Part shown: piece after piece, positions 1 to 8,000 of the stretch
Layout: every line of letters starts with the position of its first letter
Numbering within the stretch: position 1 is the first letter of the stretch
NCBI GenBank assembly: GCA_900553785.1
Contig: USES01000001.1
Coordinates: forward strand, 85,834-149,833
DNA: 64,000 bases
Source: an uncultured Clostridium sp.
Lineage (GTDB): Bacteria > Bacillota > Clostridia > TANB77 > CAG-465
Direction of reading: 5' to 3'
Notes under the pieces: model-generated
Told to the model about the DNA's origin: nothing
What the model saw: only the letters and a program-made list of their open reading frames with translations
The model's database searches: none
Position numbers and translations under genes: made by a program

Positions 1-802
1 TAACTCCTTGATGTCCTAGTTCTGCAAAACGTTGGAAGTCCATTGGTTTACCATCTATTGGAGTATAATCTACCTTAAAGTCTCCTGTATGAACTACAGT
101 ACCAACAGGAGTAGTAATAGCAAATGCAACTGAATCTGCTATTGAGTGAGTTGTATGTATAAACTCAACTTTAAACTTGCCAAGAGTTATACTTTGTCCA
201 GCCTCAACACACTTAATTTTAATATTATCTGGTAAATTATGCTCTTCAAGTTTAGCCTTGATTAAACCTACTGTAAGTTTTGTAGCATAAATGGGTACAT
301 TAATTTTCTTTAAAAAATATGGTATTGAGCCTATATGATCTTCATGTCCATGAGTTATTACCATTCCTCTAATCTTATTTTTATTTTTCTCAAGATATGT
401 TATATCTGGTATAACCAAATCTACACCAAGCATGTCATCTTCTGGGAATGCGACACCACAGTCTACTACAATTATATCGTTACCATATTCAAATACTGTA
501 ATGTTTTTTCCTATTTCCTCTAATCCTCCTAAAGGAATTATCTTTAGTTTGTTCTTTTCGAAAAAGCTCTCTCTAATTGTCGGAACTTTCTTTGTTTCTT
601 TTTTATTATTATTATCTGTTCTAGAATTTTTCTTAGGTTCTATCTTTTCTCTTTGCGTACGTTTTTTTTCTACTTTACTTTGTATATTTTCAATGCTTGC
701 AGCATCAATATTTATATTTTCGTTTTTCTTAATTTTCTTTTTAATATTTAATTTATTACTCTTACTATCGTCATAAACGATACTATTATGTTTTTCTTCC
801 AT
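1..802 (-). CDS. rnj: Ribonuclease J, 5' part (gene runs off the left edge)
   Basis: RNase J is a cytoplasmic metallo-beta-lactamase/beta-CASP ribonuclease with endo- and 5'-3' exonuclease activity in mRNA turnover. The first ~267 residues are present. The first ~75 are a Lys/Glu/Asn-rich low-complexity extension. The catalytic domain then begins with IIPLGGLEEIGKN, has VVDCG and carries the zinc motif THGHEDHIGS. The ATG at 802 follows AAAAAAGGAGTGATAT, a strong ribosome-binding site. The C-terminal beta-CASP and dimerisation parts lie outside the window. The long charged N-terminal extension is found in many clostridial homologues and may be an interaction arm (inference). The promoter at 906-934 implies a ~95-nt leader. 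Confidence 0.93.
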   Translation of the reverse strand, partial: MEEKHNSIVYDDSKSNKLNIKKKIKKNENINIDAASIENIQSKVEKKRTQREKIEPKKNSRTDNNNKKETKKVPTIRESFFEKNKLKIIPLGGLEEIGKNITVFEYGNDIIVVDCGVAFPEDDMLGVDLVIPDITYLEKNKNKIRGMVITHGHEDHIGSIPYFLKKINVPIYATKLTVGLIKAKLEEHNLPDNIKIKCVEAGQSITLGKFKVEFIHTTHSIADSVAFAITTPVGTVVHTGDFKVDYTPIDGKPMDFQRFAELGHQGV

Positions 803-905
803 TATATCACTCCTTTTTTGTTATTAAACCTAATTTATTTTCCGAACACATACCTTAACATTTTTTACCGAACAAACCATGACATAACTGTCACAATACT
901 TATTT

Positions 906-934
906 AGTATACATCATTAGGGCTTCAAAGTCAA
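906..934 (-). promoter_or_regulatory. Promoter for the RNase J gene
   Basis: On the minus strand, TTGACT (929-934) and TATACT (906-911) are separated by 17 bp. The -35 box lies just beyond the T-tract of the neighbouring terminator. The predicted ~95-nt leader contains two copies of CCGAACA (plus strand 842-848 and 868-874) and the short inverted repeat TGACA-4-TGTCA. Confidence 0.6.
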
Positions 935-936
935 AT

Positions 937-972
937 AAAACAGCGTAGATTTGAACTAAATCTACGCTGTTT
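937..972 (-). terminator. Intrinsic terminator of the 979-1281 gene
   Basis: Perfect hairpin: AAACAGCGTAGATTT, a 5-base loop, then the reverse complement, followed on the minus strand by TTTTATTTG. It sits 7 bp after the stop codon of the small orphan gene. Confidence 0.85.
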
Positions 973-978
973 GCCTGT

Positions 979-1281
979 TTATAGACCTGCTTCGATGCTC
1001 TTCATGAGCTTTTTTGTGACTTTGAAATACTCTGAGGTTCTTTGTGTCATTCCAAGGAACTTTCTATCAGCACGTTTATCCCGCAGATAATCTACAACAT
1101 AAGGTGCAAATGTATCCCTTTCAAGTGGCGCAACAAGTTCTAAGAACTCTTCATAGTCTTCTTCTTTACGAATAAGAAATTTAGCAAATGCCTTTGAATC
1201 CGGGTATTCACGTCCGCACATCCGCAGCGAACGTAACCCTTCTTCTAATTCATAACACATTTGTTCCAAAGTATTAGCCAT
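979..1281 (-). CDS. Hypothetical 100-residue protein, GC-richer orphan
   Basis: I do not recognise this family. The 100-residue product is charged and probably all helical (EQMCYELEEGLRSLRMCGRE near the start, then KFLIRKEEDYEEFLELV). It has no signal peptide or membrane segment. The ATG follows AAGGAGGACTAATTCATT. Codons use more C and G (CGC, GGC, CGG) than neighbours such as rho or rimO. The gene stands alone, with a promoter at 1341-1369, a palindrome at the transcript start and a strong terminator. The same layout and the RBS segment GGAGGACTAA recur at 58430-58996. The foreign-looking codon use suggests transfer or an unusual expression class (inference). Confidence 0.7.
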   Translation of the reverse strand: MANTLEQMCYELEEGLRSLRMCGREYPDSKAFAKFLIRKEEDYEEFLELVAPLERDTFAPYVVDYLRDKRADRKFLGMTQRTSEYFKVTKKLMKSIEAGL

Positions 1282-1320
1282 AATGAATTAGTCCTCCTTA
1301 AAAATTATTTTATAAGATTC

Positions 1321-1334
1321 GTAGTTTAAACTAC
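1321..1334. promoter_or_regulatory. 14-bp perfect palindrome at the transcript start
   Basis: GTAGTTTAAACTAC is a perfect palindrome beginning six bases downstream of the -10 box at 1341-1346. Its place at the start of the transcript makes it a candidate operator for the 979-1281 gene. It could also form a short 5' RNA hairpin. Confidence 0.4.
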
Positions 1335-1340
1335 AATTTA

Positions 1341-1369
1341 ATTATAACATATTACAGATATTATGTAAA
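1341..1369 (-). promoter_or_regulatory. Promoter for the 979-1281 gene
   Basis: TTTACA (1364-1369), 17-bp spacer, TATAAT (1341-1346) on the minus strand. Confidence 0.65.
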
Positions 1370-1390
1370 GTATAATGAATAGTGAACATT

Positions 1391-1425
1391 GCAAAAATAA
1401 ACCACTAAGCATTACTTAGTGGTTT
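1391..1425 (-). terminator. Terminator of tRNA-Trp
   Basis: AAACCACTAAG (1399-1409), 5-base loop and its exact reverse complement (1415-1425). On the minus strand this is followed by TTTATTTTTGC. It lies 12 bp downstream of the tRNA CCA end. Confidence 0.88.
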
Positions 1426-1436
1426 ACTCTAACTTT

Positions 1437-1510
1437 TGGCAGGGGTACTAGGAATCGAACCTAGCTCTGGAGTTTTGGAGACTCTTATTCTACCAATGAA
1501 CTATACCCCT
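1437..1510 (-). tRNA. tRNA-Trp (anticodon CCA)
   Basis: The cloverleaf can be folded by eye: acceptor AGGGGTA pairs with TACCCCT, with a D-arm GTTC..GAAT and T-arm CTAGG-TTCGATT-CCTAG. The anticodon loop CTCCAAA gives CCA (complement of 1476-1478). The 3' CCA is encoded (1437-1439). The sequence closely resembles known Firmicutes tRNA-Trp. It has its own promoter and terminator. Confidence 0.95.
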
Positions 1511-1527
1511 AACTGCTCACAAAAGAT

Positions 1528-1555
1528 ATTATACTATATTACCAAAAAAAATCAA
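1528..1555 (-). promoter_or_regulatory. Promoter for tRNA-Trp
   Basis: TTGATT (1550-1555), 16-bp spacer, TATAAT (1528-1533) on the minus strand. Confidence 0.6.
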
Positions 1556-1586
1556 GATATTTTTTGAGTTTTGTCTAAAAATTTAA

Positions 1587-1928
1587 TTAAACATTTTTAT
1601 CAGTTTTAATAACGCTTTCAAGAAATAATTTCTTGTTAAACGCTCCATTATTATTTTCTTTTTTCTTGGCCTCCTCAATTATTTCGTCAAAAGTAAAGCC
1701 ACTTGTGCTAATCATAGCTTTTAGCACCTCTAATTTGTCCGCTAATTCTTTTTTTCTTTCTTCTTTTGACTGCGCATATTTTACTTCCAATAATTCCTCT
1801 GCATCTTTCTTTAACAAGCATTCCCAATATTCATCATTTTCTAATATTCTGTATATAGGTATTTCTCCGTTTTCTTTAATAATATTTATTATATTATCTC
1901 TTACTAATTTATTATATACTCTTTTCAT
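1587..1928 (-). CDS. MazG-like house-cleaning NTP pyrophosphatase
   Basis: This 113-residue protein opens MKRVYNKLVRDNI, the hallmark of the small all-alpha NTP-PPases related to phosphoribosyl-ATP pyrophosphohydrolase. They remove non-canonical nucleoside triphosphates. The acidic metal-binding pattern is visible as DAEELLEVKYAQ and, later, ELADKLEVLKAM (E..E and E..D). The ATG at 1928 is chosen over an in-frame one 36 bp upstream, because GGAGGAATGAT lies directly before it and the upstream option would start at the predicted transcript start. Transcription is from 1949-1977, where a near-perfect LexA box fills the spacer, so DNA-damage induction is predicted. The exact substrate is unknown. 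Confidence 0.82.
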   Translation of the reverse strand: MKRVYNKLVRDNIINIIKENGEIPIYRILENDEYWECLLKKDAEELLEVKYAQSKEERKKELADKLEVLKAMISTSGFTFDEIIEEAKKKENNNGAFNKKLFLESVIKTDKNV

Positions 1929-1948
1929 ATCATTCCTCCATACCATAT

Positions 1949-1977
1949 ATTGTACTATAAACATACGTTCGTGTCAA
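1949..1977 (-). promoter_or_regulatory. Promoter with LexA-type SOS box (NTP pyrophosphatase)
   Basis: TTGACA (1972-1977), 17-bp spacer, TACAAT (1949-1954). The first 14 spacer bases read CGAACGTATGTTTA (complement of 1958-1971). This matches 13 of 14 positions of the Gram-positive LexA/DinR consensus CGAACRNRYGTTYC. LexA bound there would block RNA polymerase directly. Confidence 0.75.
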
Positions 1978-1986
1978 GAGAATCAA

Positions 1987-2022
1987 AATACAGTGTATTA
2001 AATTAAATAGACACACTGTATT
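1987..2022 (-). terminator. Probable terminator after rho
   Basis: AATACAGTGT (1987-1996) pairs with ACACTGTATT (2013-2022). On the minus strand the stem is followed by TTGATT, a weak U-tract. Confidence 0.5.
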
Positions 2023-2032
2023 TCTAATCATT

Positions 2033-3355
2033 TTATTCTTTAGGTGTTTTTTTTACTTGTTTGCTCAACAGTTCCATGAATTCTACATTTGTTTTGGTTT
2101 TGTTTATCATGGAAATAATTTTTTCTATAACATCCAATTGTCCTGACGCATTTTGATTTGCAATCAACTTACGTATTATATTTTGAGCAGCCTGTTCATT
2201 CTTGTTAAGAAGTAAGTCATCACGTCTGCTTCCAGATTTAATAATATCTATAGAAGGGAATATTCTTCTATCACTTAATTTTCTATCTAATGTAATTTCC
2301 ATATTTCCTGTTCCTTTGAATTCTTCAAAGATTATATCATCCATTCTACTTCCTGTATCTATTAAAGCAGTTCCAAGTATTGTCAAGCTGCCACCATTTT
2401 CAATATTTCTTGCTGCTCCAAAAAATCTCTTTGGAAAGTGCAAGCACGCTGGATCTAGTCCTCCAGATAGAGTTCTTCCAGATGGCTCTACAGTCAAGTT
2501 ATTTGCCCTTGCAAGTCTTGTAATACTGTCTAGAAGTATTACAACGTCCTTATTGTGTTCAACAAGCCTTTTAGCTCTTTCTAAAACCATTTTTGCAACT
2601 TTAATGTGATGCTCTGGTGCCTCATCAAAAGTTGAAGAAACAACTTCAGCATCTATTGAACGTTCGATATCTGTAACTTCTTCTGGTCTTTCATCTATAA
2701 GTAAAACCATAAGAATTACTTCTGGATTATTTTTTAAAATACTAGTTGCGATTTGCTTTAATAATGTAGTCTTTCCTGCTTTAGGTGGTGCAACAATCAT
2801 TCCACGACTTCCTTTACCAATTGGTGCAATTATATCTAAAAGTCTCATAGTTGTAGAATTTTCGCCATTTTCTAAAACAAGCTTTTCACAAGGATATATT
2901 GGAATTAGTGCATCAAAAGCTTTACGCTTTAGAGCTACTTCTACTCTATCATCATTGATAGCTTCAATATATATCATTGAAGGAAATTTATTCGCTGGGT
3001 CTGATGTAAATCTTGCAATTCCTTTTAACTTATCTCCAGTAGACAAATTAAATCTTCTTATTTGAACTGCTGAAACGTATATATCTTTATTACCAGACAA
3101 ATAATTGTCACTTCTTAAGAAACCGAAACCATCAGATAATACTTCAAGTATTCCTTCAGCAATATAATCCGTCTCTGGATTTTCTATATGTATATCGTTT
3201 TTAACATCAAGTTCTTTTTTCTCTTCCAATTTCCCTATAATTTCTTCAATCAAATACTCTTTTTTTAATCTTTCATATCCATCTAGTTTTATTTTTTCTG
3301 CAATAGTTCTTAATTCAGCTAGTGTACTTTTCTTTAAATCATCTTTACTATACAT
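2033..3355 (-). CDS. rho: Transcription termination factor Rho
   Basis: Rho is a hexameric RNA-dependent ATPase that ends untranslated transcripts. The 440-residue protein shows the domains in order. A SAP-like helical N-terminus (~1-40) is followed by a cold-shock-type RNA-binding domain (EGILEVLSDGFGFLRSDNY, ~68-125). The ATPase domain has Walker A PPKAGKTTLL, LLIDERPEEVTD, Walker B VVILLDSITRLARA, the Q-loop region (SGRTLSGGLDP) and the R-loop region ending SGSRRDDLL. Length and motifs are normal. The start overlaps the end of rimO by 8 bp, so the two genes are co-transcribed and probably translationally coupled. Confidence 0.97.
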   Translation of the reverse strand: MYSKDDLKKSTLAELRTIAEKIKLDGYERLKKEYLIEEIIGKLEEKKELDVKNDIHIENPETDYIAEGILEVLSDGFGFLRSDNYLSGNKDIYVSAVQIRRFNLSTGDKLKGIARFTSDPANKFPSMIYIEAINDDRVEVALKRKAFDALIPIYPCEKLVLENGENSTTMRLLDIIAPIGKGSRGMIVAPPKAGKTTLLKQIATSILKNNPEVILMVLLIDERPEEVTDIERSIDAEVVSSTFDEAPEHHIKVAKMVLERAKRLVEHNKDVVILLDSITRLARANNLTVEPSGRTLSGGLDPACLHFPKRFFGAARNIENGGSLTILGTALIDTGSRMDDIIFEEFKGTGNMEITLDRKLSDRRIFPSIDIIKSGSRRDDLLLNKNEQAAQNIIRKLIANQNASGQLDVIEKIISMINKTKTNVEFMELLSKQVKKTPKE

Positions 3356-4685
3356 AACTTAACTCCTTTTCTTCTACGTATTCGCATATATAATCATAAC
3401 CATGTACTTTTGTTATTTTCACATTATAAAAGCCACCTATTATGATATTTGATGTATCTTGATCAATAGGCAAATAAATTTTGGGATCAACGTCTGGTGA
3501 GTCCATATAAGATCTGCATTCAAAATACATTTCATCAGGGGACACATCTTGTACCAATACCTTAACAACCTTGCCTATGTTTTTGGACATTTGCACCTTT
3601 AAAACTTCCTGCTGCAATTTCATTATTTCATCATATCTTTGAGTTTTAATTTTTTCGTCTATTTGATTAGGCATTAAAGCTGCCTTTGTATCTTCTTCTG
3701 CAGAATAAGTAAAAGCTCCCAGTCTATCAAATTTAAAATCTAAAATTGCCTTTTTAAGTTCAGCAAAATCCTCGTCAGTTTCTCCTGGGAAACCAGTCAT
3801 AACAGTCGTTCTAATAATAGCATCTGGTATTTCTTCTCTTATTTTTTGTATAAGTGTATACACCTCAGCTTTGTTAGTGTGTCTATTCATTGCCTTTAAC
3901 ATATTATCTGAAATATGTTGAAGAGGTAAATCAAAATACTTGCATATTTTAGGGTTATTTTTTATCTCAGAAAGTAATTCATCATTTACCTTACCAGGGT
4001 ACATATATAATACTCTAATCCACTCTGTATCTAATTTAGACAACTCTTTAAGCAAAGAATATAACATTGGTTTTCCATATAAGTCAATCCCATATGATGT
4101 TGTATCTTGAGCTATTACTACAAGTTCTTTTATTCCTTTATCTACCAAGCCTTTTGCTTCTCTAACAATATCTTCAATTTTTCTACTCTTAAGTCCTCCT
4201 CGAATTAAAGGAATAGCGCAATAAGTACAATTATTATTGCATCCATCTGCAATTCTTAAATATGCTGTTGGAAATTTTGTGGATATCATTCTATTATTAA
4301 AATCTAAGCAAAAATTTTGCTCTTTAAGATTAAAATGTTCTGAAAAAATTTTGTCAATATTGTTATATTCATCTACGCCAATAACTAAGTCTACTTCTGG
4401 AAAGTTAGAATAAATTTCTTGTTTGTATCTTTTTGCTAAACAACCAGTTACGATTAAGTTCTCACAAACTCCTGTGGTTTTCAAGTTTGCCATATCTAAT
4501 ATTGTACTGATTGCCTCTTCTTTTGCAGATTCAATAAACCCGCATGTATTTACTATAATTACTTGTGCTGCATATATATCTGTAGTTATTTCAAATCCTT
4601 TAGTTTTCATAAAACCTAAAATCATTTCGCTGTCTACTTCGTTTTTGCAGCATCCAAGTGTCACTAATGCCACTTTTTTAATCAT
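3348..4685 (-). CDS. rimO: Ribosomal protein S12 methylthiotransferase RimO
   Basis: A radical-SAM methylthiotransferase that thiomethylates an aspartate of ribosomal protein S12. The 445-residue protein has all three parts: an N-terminal UPF0004 domain with cluster cysteines (TLGCCKNEVDSE, VNTCGF, VTGC), a radical SAM CxxxCxxC in DGCNNNCTYCAIP, and a C-terminal TRAM domain (KVLVQDVSPDEMYFECRSY). The doublet GCCKNEVDSE marks RimO rather than MiaB/MtaB. It is the first gene of the rimO-rho pair, with a promoter at 4716-4744. Confidence 0.95.
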   Translation of the reverse strand: MIKKVALVTLGCCKNEVDSEMILGFMKTKGFEITTDIYAAQVIIVNTCGFIESAKEEAISTILDMANLKTTGVCENLIVTGCLAKRYKQEIYSNFPEVDLVIGVDEYNNIDKIFSEHFNLKEQNFCLDFNNRMISTKFPTAYLRIADGCNNNCTYCAIPLIRGGLKSRKIEDIVREAKGLVDKGIKELVVIAQDTTSYGIDLYGKPMLYSLLKELSKLDTEWIRVLYMYPGKVNDELLSEIKNNPKICKYFDLPLQHISDNMLKAMNRHTNKAEVYTLIQKIREEIPDAIIRTTVMTGFPGETDEDFAELKKAILDFKFDRLGAFTYSAEEDTKAALMPNQIDEKIKTQRYDEIMKLQQEVLKVQMSKNIGKVVKVLVQDVSPDEMYFECRSYMDSPDVDPKIYLPIDQDTSNIIIGGFYNVKITKVHGYDYICEYVEEKELSYV

Positions 4686-4715
4686 TAAAATTTCTCCTTT
4701 AACTAAACCATAACA

Positions 4716-4744
4716 ATTATATCACAAAGTTGCGTTTTTGTGAA
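4716..4744 (-). promoter_or_regulatory. Promoter for rimO-rho
   Basis: TTCACA (4739-4744), 17-bp spacer, TATAAT (4716-4721). The spacer region holds an inverted repeat CACAAA-8-TTTGTG. Confidence 0.5.
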
Positions 4745-4775
4745 CTGGTAATAATGTAAAAAATGTAAAGTATTA

Positions 4776-4817
4776 AATAAAAGAGAGGGTATAACGCTTA
4801 ATATACACCCTCTTTTT
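4776..4817 (-). terminator. Terminator after gatB
   Basis: AAAGAGAGGGTAT (plus strand, from 4780) pairs with ATACACCCTCTTTTT (ends 4817). Read on the minus strand, it is a GC-rich stem followed by TTTTATTT, ending the gat operon. Confidence 0.85.
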
Positions 4818-4821
4818 ATTC

Positions 4822-6276
4822 TTATTTTCTTTTTTCTAGTTCTTCTTTTACCAATTTATTTACCATTACTGGGTTTGCTTTACCATGAGATTCTTTCATT
4901 GTTTGACCAACAATAAAGCCCATTGCTCTTTCTTTTCCAGCCAAATAATCTGCAACAGAAGCTGGGTTTAGATCCAATACTTTAATTACAATATCACGTA
5001 TTGCTCCCTCATCAGTTACCTGTTTTAAGCCTTTTTCTTCTACAATACTTTCAGGATCTTTTCCGCTTTGTGCCATATCTTCAAATACTTTCTTTGCTAT
5101 AGCTGAAGATATAACGTTTTTCTCAATAAGAGATATAAGATTTCCTAACTGTTCTGCTGTAAACTTTGCTTCAGCTATATCTATTTCTTGCTCATTAAGT
5201 ATTCTTGCAACATCACTCATTAACCAGTTAGATACAAGTTTTGCGTTACCACAAGTTTTAACTGCCTTATCAAAGAATTCTGCCATATGTTTTGAATTTG
5301 TAATTTGTTCTGCATCATACTCTGGCAAACCAAATTCTTCTATATATCTATGTTTACGTACATTTGGCATCTCTGGCAAACTCTCTTTAATACCGTTTAT
5401 GTATTCGTCACTTAAAACTATTGGTGCTAAATCTGGCTCTGGGAAATATCTATAATCATGTGCGTCTTCCTTTGTACGCATTGCATAACCAATTCCCTTG
5501 TCATCGTCCCAACGTCTTGTTTCCTGGTAAATCTTTCCGCCATTTTCTAGTTCTTTAATTTGACGTTCTGTTTCGTACTCAATTGACCTTGCAATAGCTT
5601 TAAATGAGTTTAAGTTCTTAGTTTCTGTACGAGTACCAAACTTTGTTTCTCCTTTCTTTCTAACGGAAAGGTTTACATCACAACGAAGTGAACCTTCTTG
5701 CATTTTACAGTCACAAATCTCTAAATACTCTAGAATAGATTTTAAAGTCTGCATGTAACCTACAGCTTCTTCTGCTGAACGTATATCTGGTTCAGAAACA
5801 ATTTCTATTAGAGGTACACCACATCTGTTAAAATCTACTAATGTGTCGCCAGTGTAAGGATCATGTATTAATTTACCTGCGTCTTCTTCTATATGTATTC
5901 TTGTAATACCAACACGTTTCTTTTGGTCACCAACCATGAATTCTACATGTCCATGTTCACACAAAGGCAAATCATATTGTGAAGTCTGGTAAGCTTTAGG
6001 AAGGTCAGGGTAGAAATAATTTTTTCTATCTTGCTTTGAAAATCTTGCTATCTCACAATTAGTAGCAAGTCCCATTTTAACTGCATACTCTACAACTTTT
6101 TTATTTAGTACAGGAAGTACTCCTGGCATACCTGTACAAATTGGACAACAATGAGTGTTAGGATCTGATCCAAACTCTGTTGAACAACCACAGTATATTT
6201 TAGTTTTTGTAGCAAGTTCTGCATGGACTTCAAGTCCAATTATAACTTCATAATCTTCCCTCATTACTTTTTCCAT
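4822..6276 (-). CDS. gatB: Asp-tRNA(Asn)/Glu-tRNA(Gln) amidotransferase subunit B
   Basis: GatB binds the misacylated tRNA and carries the kinase active site of GatCAB. The 484-residue protein begins EVIIGLEVHAEL and contains YFYPDLPKAYQTSQYD and the HIEEDAGKL motif. It ends with the YqeY-type tRNA-binding domain (GFIVGQTMKESHGKANP). Two starts are possible: ATG at 6276, with AAAGG directly before it, or ATG at 6264, which overlaps the proS stop as TAATG. The second gives a more typical N-terminus, but the longer form is reported. It is the last gene of gatC-gatA-proS-gatB. Confidence 0.96.
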   Translation of the reverse strand: MEKVMREDYEVIIGLEVHAELATKTKIYCGCSTEFGSDPNTHCCPICTGMPGVLPVLNKKVVEYAVKMGLATNCEIARFSKQDRKNYFYPDLPKAYQTSQYDLPLCEHGHVEFMVGDQKKRVGITRIHIEEDAGKLIHDPYTGDTLVDFNRCGVPLIEIVSEPDIRSAEEAVGYMQTLKSILEYLEICDCKMQEGSLRCDVNLSVRKKGETKFGTRTETKNLNSFKAIARSIEYETERQIKELENGGKIYQETRRWDDDKGIGYAMRTKEDAHDYRYFPEPDLAPIVLSDEYINGIKESLPEMPNVRKHRYIEEFGLPEYDAEQITNSKHMAEFFDKAVKTCGNAKLVSNWLMSDVARILNEQEIDIAEAKFTAEQLGNLISLIEKNVISSAIAKKVFEDMAQSGKDPESIVEEKGLKQVTDEGAIRDIVIKVLDLNPASVADYLAGKERAMGFIVGQTMKESHGKANPVMVNKLVKEELEKRK

Positions 6277-7988
6277 CCTTTCATAATTTCTTCTATTTTT
6301 GTGTAAATATCTTCTACATCTACAAGTATAGCTTCATCATTTCCTTTAATCTTAACTTCAAATTTATTTTGTTCAAGATTTCTTTTACTTACTACTATTC
6401 TAATGTTTGCTCCTATTAAATCTGCATCTGCAAATTTTACGCCTGCACTCTTATTTCTATCATCTAAAAGTACATCTAGTTTTAAATTTAGTAAGCCTTT
6501 ATACAAATCATCTGCTATACATTTAATTTGTTCTGTCTTAGTATAATCTACTGGTACTATATGAACATCATATGGTGCAATTTCTACTGGCCAATTAGTA
6601 GCTTTTTCAGTTCCACGAGCTTCCAATACTGATGCCATAAGACGGCCTACTCCAATTCCGTAGCATCCCATTATAGGGGTATTTTCTTTTCCTTGCTCAT
6701 CATGGTAAGTCATACCCATTGCAGAAGTATATTTTTTACCTAATTTGAATATGTTTCCAACTTCAATACCATTAGATATGTTTACTGTTTTTTTACCACA
6801 CATAGGACACATATCTTCAGTCGTAATTTTAGCTATATCTACAAATTTAACATCTTTTACATCACGTAAAAGATTTATTCCTTTTATGTGATGATCTTTC
6901 TTATTTGCACCAGCAACTAAAGATTTTTCACCCTCAAGAGATTTATCATAAATAACAACAGCCTTTGCATCCAAACCAACTGGCCCTATAAAACCATAAC
7001 AGATGCCATCTCCTTCTTCCTCTGTTTTTGGTACAAGATGCTCATCATCAACCTTAAGAAGATTTCTTAGCTTTGTTTCATTTACTTCTTTATCTCCACG
7101 AACAAATACTATAACAGTTTCTTTCGTATCAATTCTATAATACACAACTGCTTTAATAAATTGGATTCTTGGAATATTTAAATATTCTTCTAAAGCTTCA
7201 ATAGTTTTAATATCTGGTGTGTAAACTTCCTCTAATGCAGTCTCTATACTATTAGGGCTATTTTCATATTTACATTCTGCAACGTCCATGTTTGCACTAA
7301 AATTACATGAACCACATGTAACTATTTTATCTTCTCCAGCATCACAAAGTAACATATACTCATGAGCAGTGCTTCCGCCCATCATGCCAGTATCTGATGC
7401 TACTGCCACAACTTCTGGTATTCCAGCTCTTGCAAATATTCTGTTATATGCATCGTAATATTCGTTATATACAGTATCTAGACTTTCTTCACTAGTATGG
7501 AAAGAATATGCATCTTTCATAGTAAACTCTCTTACACGAATAAGTCCGCCCCTACTTCTTGCCTCATCTCTAAACTTAGTTTGTATTTGGTATATTGAAA
7601 ATGGGTATTTAGTATAAGATACTGCTTCGTTTAATGCTGTAAATACAGCTGCTTCTTCGTGTGTCATAGATAGTACCATATCAGTATTAGTTCTATCTTT
7701 AAATCTTAATAATTCTGAGCCTACTGAATCGTATCTACCAGCCATATCCCACAATTTTTTAGTAGCAACAACTGGCATAAGTATTTCTTGTGCGCCAATT
7801 TTGTTCATTTCTTCACGAATTATATTTTCAATTTTACTTGCAACTTTATATCCTAATGGCATAAGTGTAAATATTCCACTTGCCATCTGCTTAATATAGC
7901 CACCTTTTAAAAGTAGTCCATGGCTTTTTAAAGTTGCTTCACTTGGCCAATCTTTTTTTGTATCTCCTATAATTTTAGATTGTAACAT
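6264..7988 (-). CDS. proS: Prolyl-tRNA synthetase (bacterial type)
   Basis: A class II synthetase that charges tRNA-Pro. The 574-residue protein is the bacterial type with an editing insertion. Motif 2 lies at KFRDEARSRGGLIRVREFTMKD, and the insertion (~225-400) contains cysteine pairs CGSC and CPMCG and the family's GGSTAHEY region. Motif 3 GCYGIGVGR follows, and the C-terminal anticodon domain includes DDRNKSAGVKF. It sits between gatA (12 bp upstream) and gatB (overlapping), so proline charging is co-expressed with tRNA amidation. Confidence 0.96.
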   Translation of the reverse strand: MLQSKIIGDTKKDWPSEATLKSHGLLLKGGYIKQMASGIFTLMPLGYKVASKIENIIREEMNKIGAQEILMPVVATKKLWDMAGRYDSVGSELLRFKDRTNTDMVLSMTHEEAAVFTALNEAVSYTKYPFSIYQIQTKFRDEARSRGGLIRVREFTMKDAYSFHTSEESLDTVYNEYYDAYNRIFARAGIPEVVAVASDTGMMGGSTAHEYMLLCDAGEDKIVTCGSCNFSANMDVAECKYENSPNSIETALEEVYTPDIKTIEALEEYLNIPRIQFIKAVVYYRIDTKETVIVFVRGDKEVNETKLRNLLKVDDEHLVPKTEEEGDGICYGFIGPVGLDAKAVVIYDKSLEGEKSLVAGANKKDHHIKGINLLRDVKDVKFVDIAKITTEDMCPMCGKKTVNISNGIEVGNIFKLGKKYTSAMGMTYHDEQGKENTPIMGCYGIGVGRLMASVLEARGTEKATNWPVEIAPYDVHIVPVDYTKTEQIKCIADDLYKGLLNLKLDVLLDDRNKSAGVKFADADLIGANIRIVVSKRNLEQNKFEVKIKGNDEAILVDVEDIYTKIEEIMKGWKK

Positions 7989-8000
7989 AACTTCTCCCCT

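Noticed and set aside
432..776. Open frame of 114 codons on the plus strand
   Set aside because: It is the antisense of the RNase J coding region, rich in hydrophobic residues as expected for the reverse of Lys/Glu codons, and lacks a ribosome-binding site.
842..874. LexA box in the RNase J leader
   Set aside because: CCGAACA occurs only as direct half-sites; the facing GTTC half at the right distance is missing.
2202..2609. Plus-strand frame opposite rho
   Set aside because: It lies fully within rho, whose conserved motifs are intact on the other strand.
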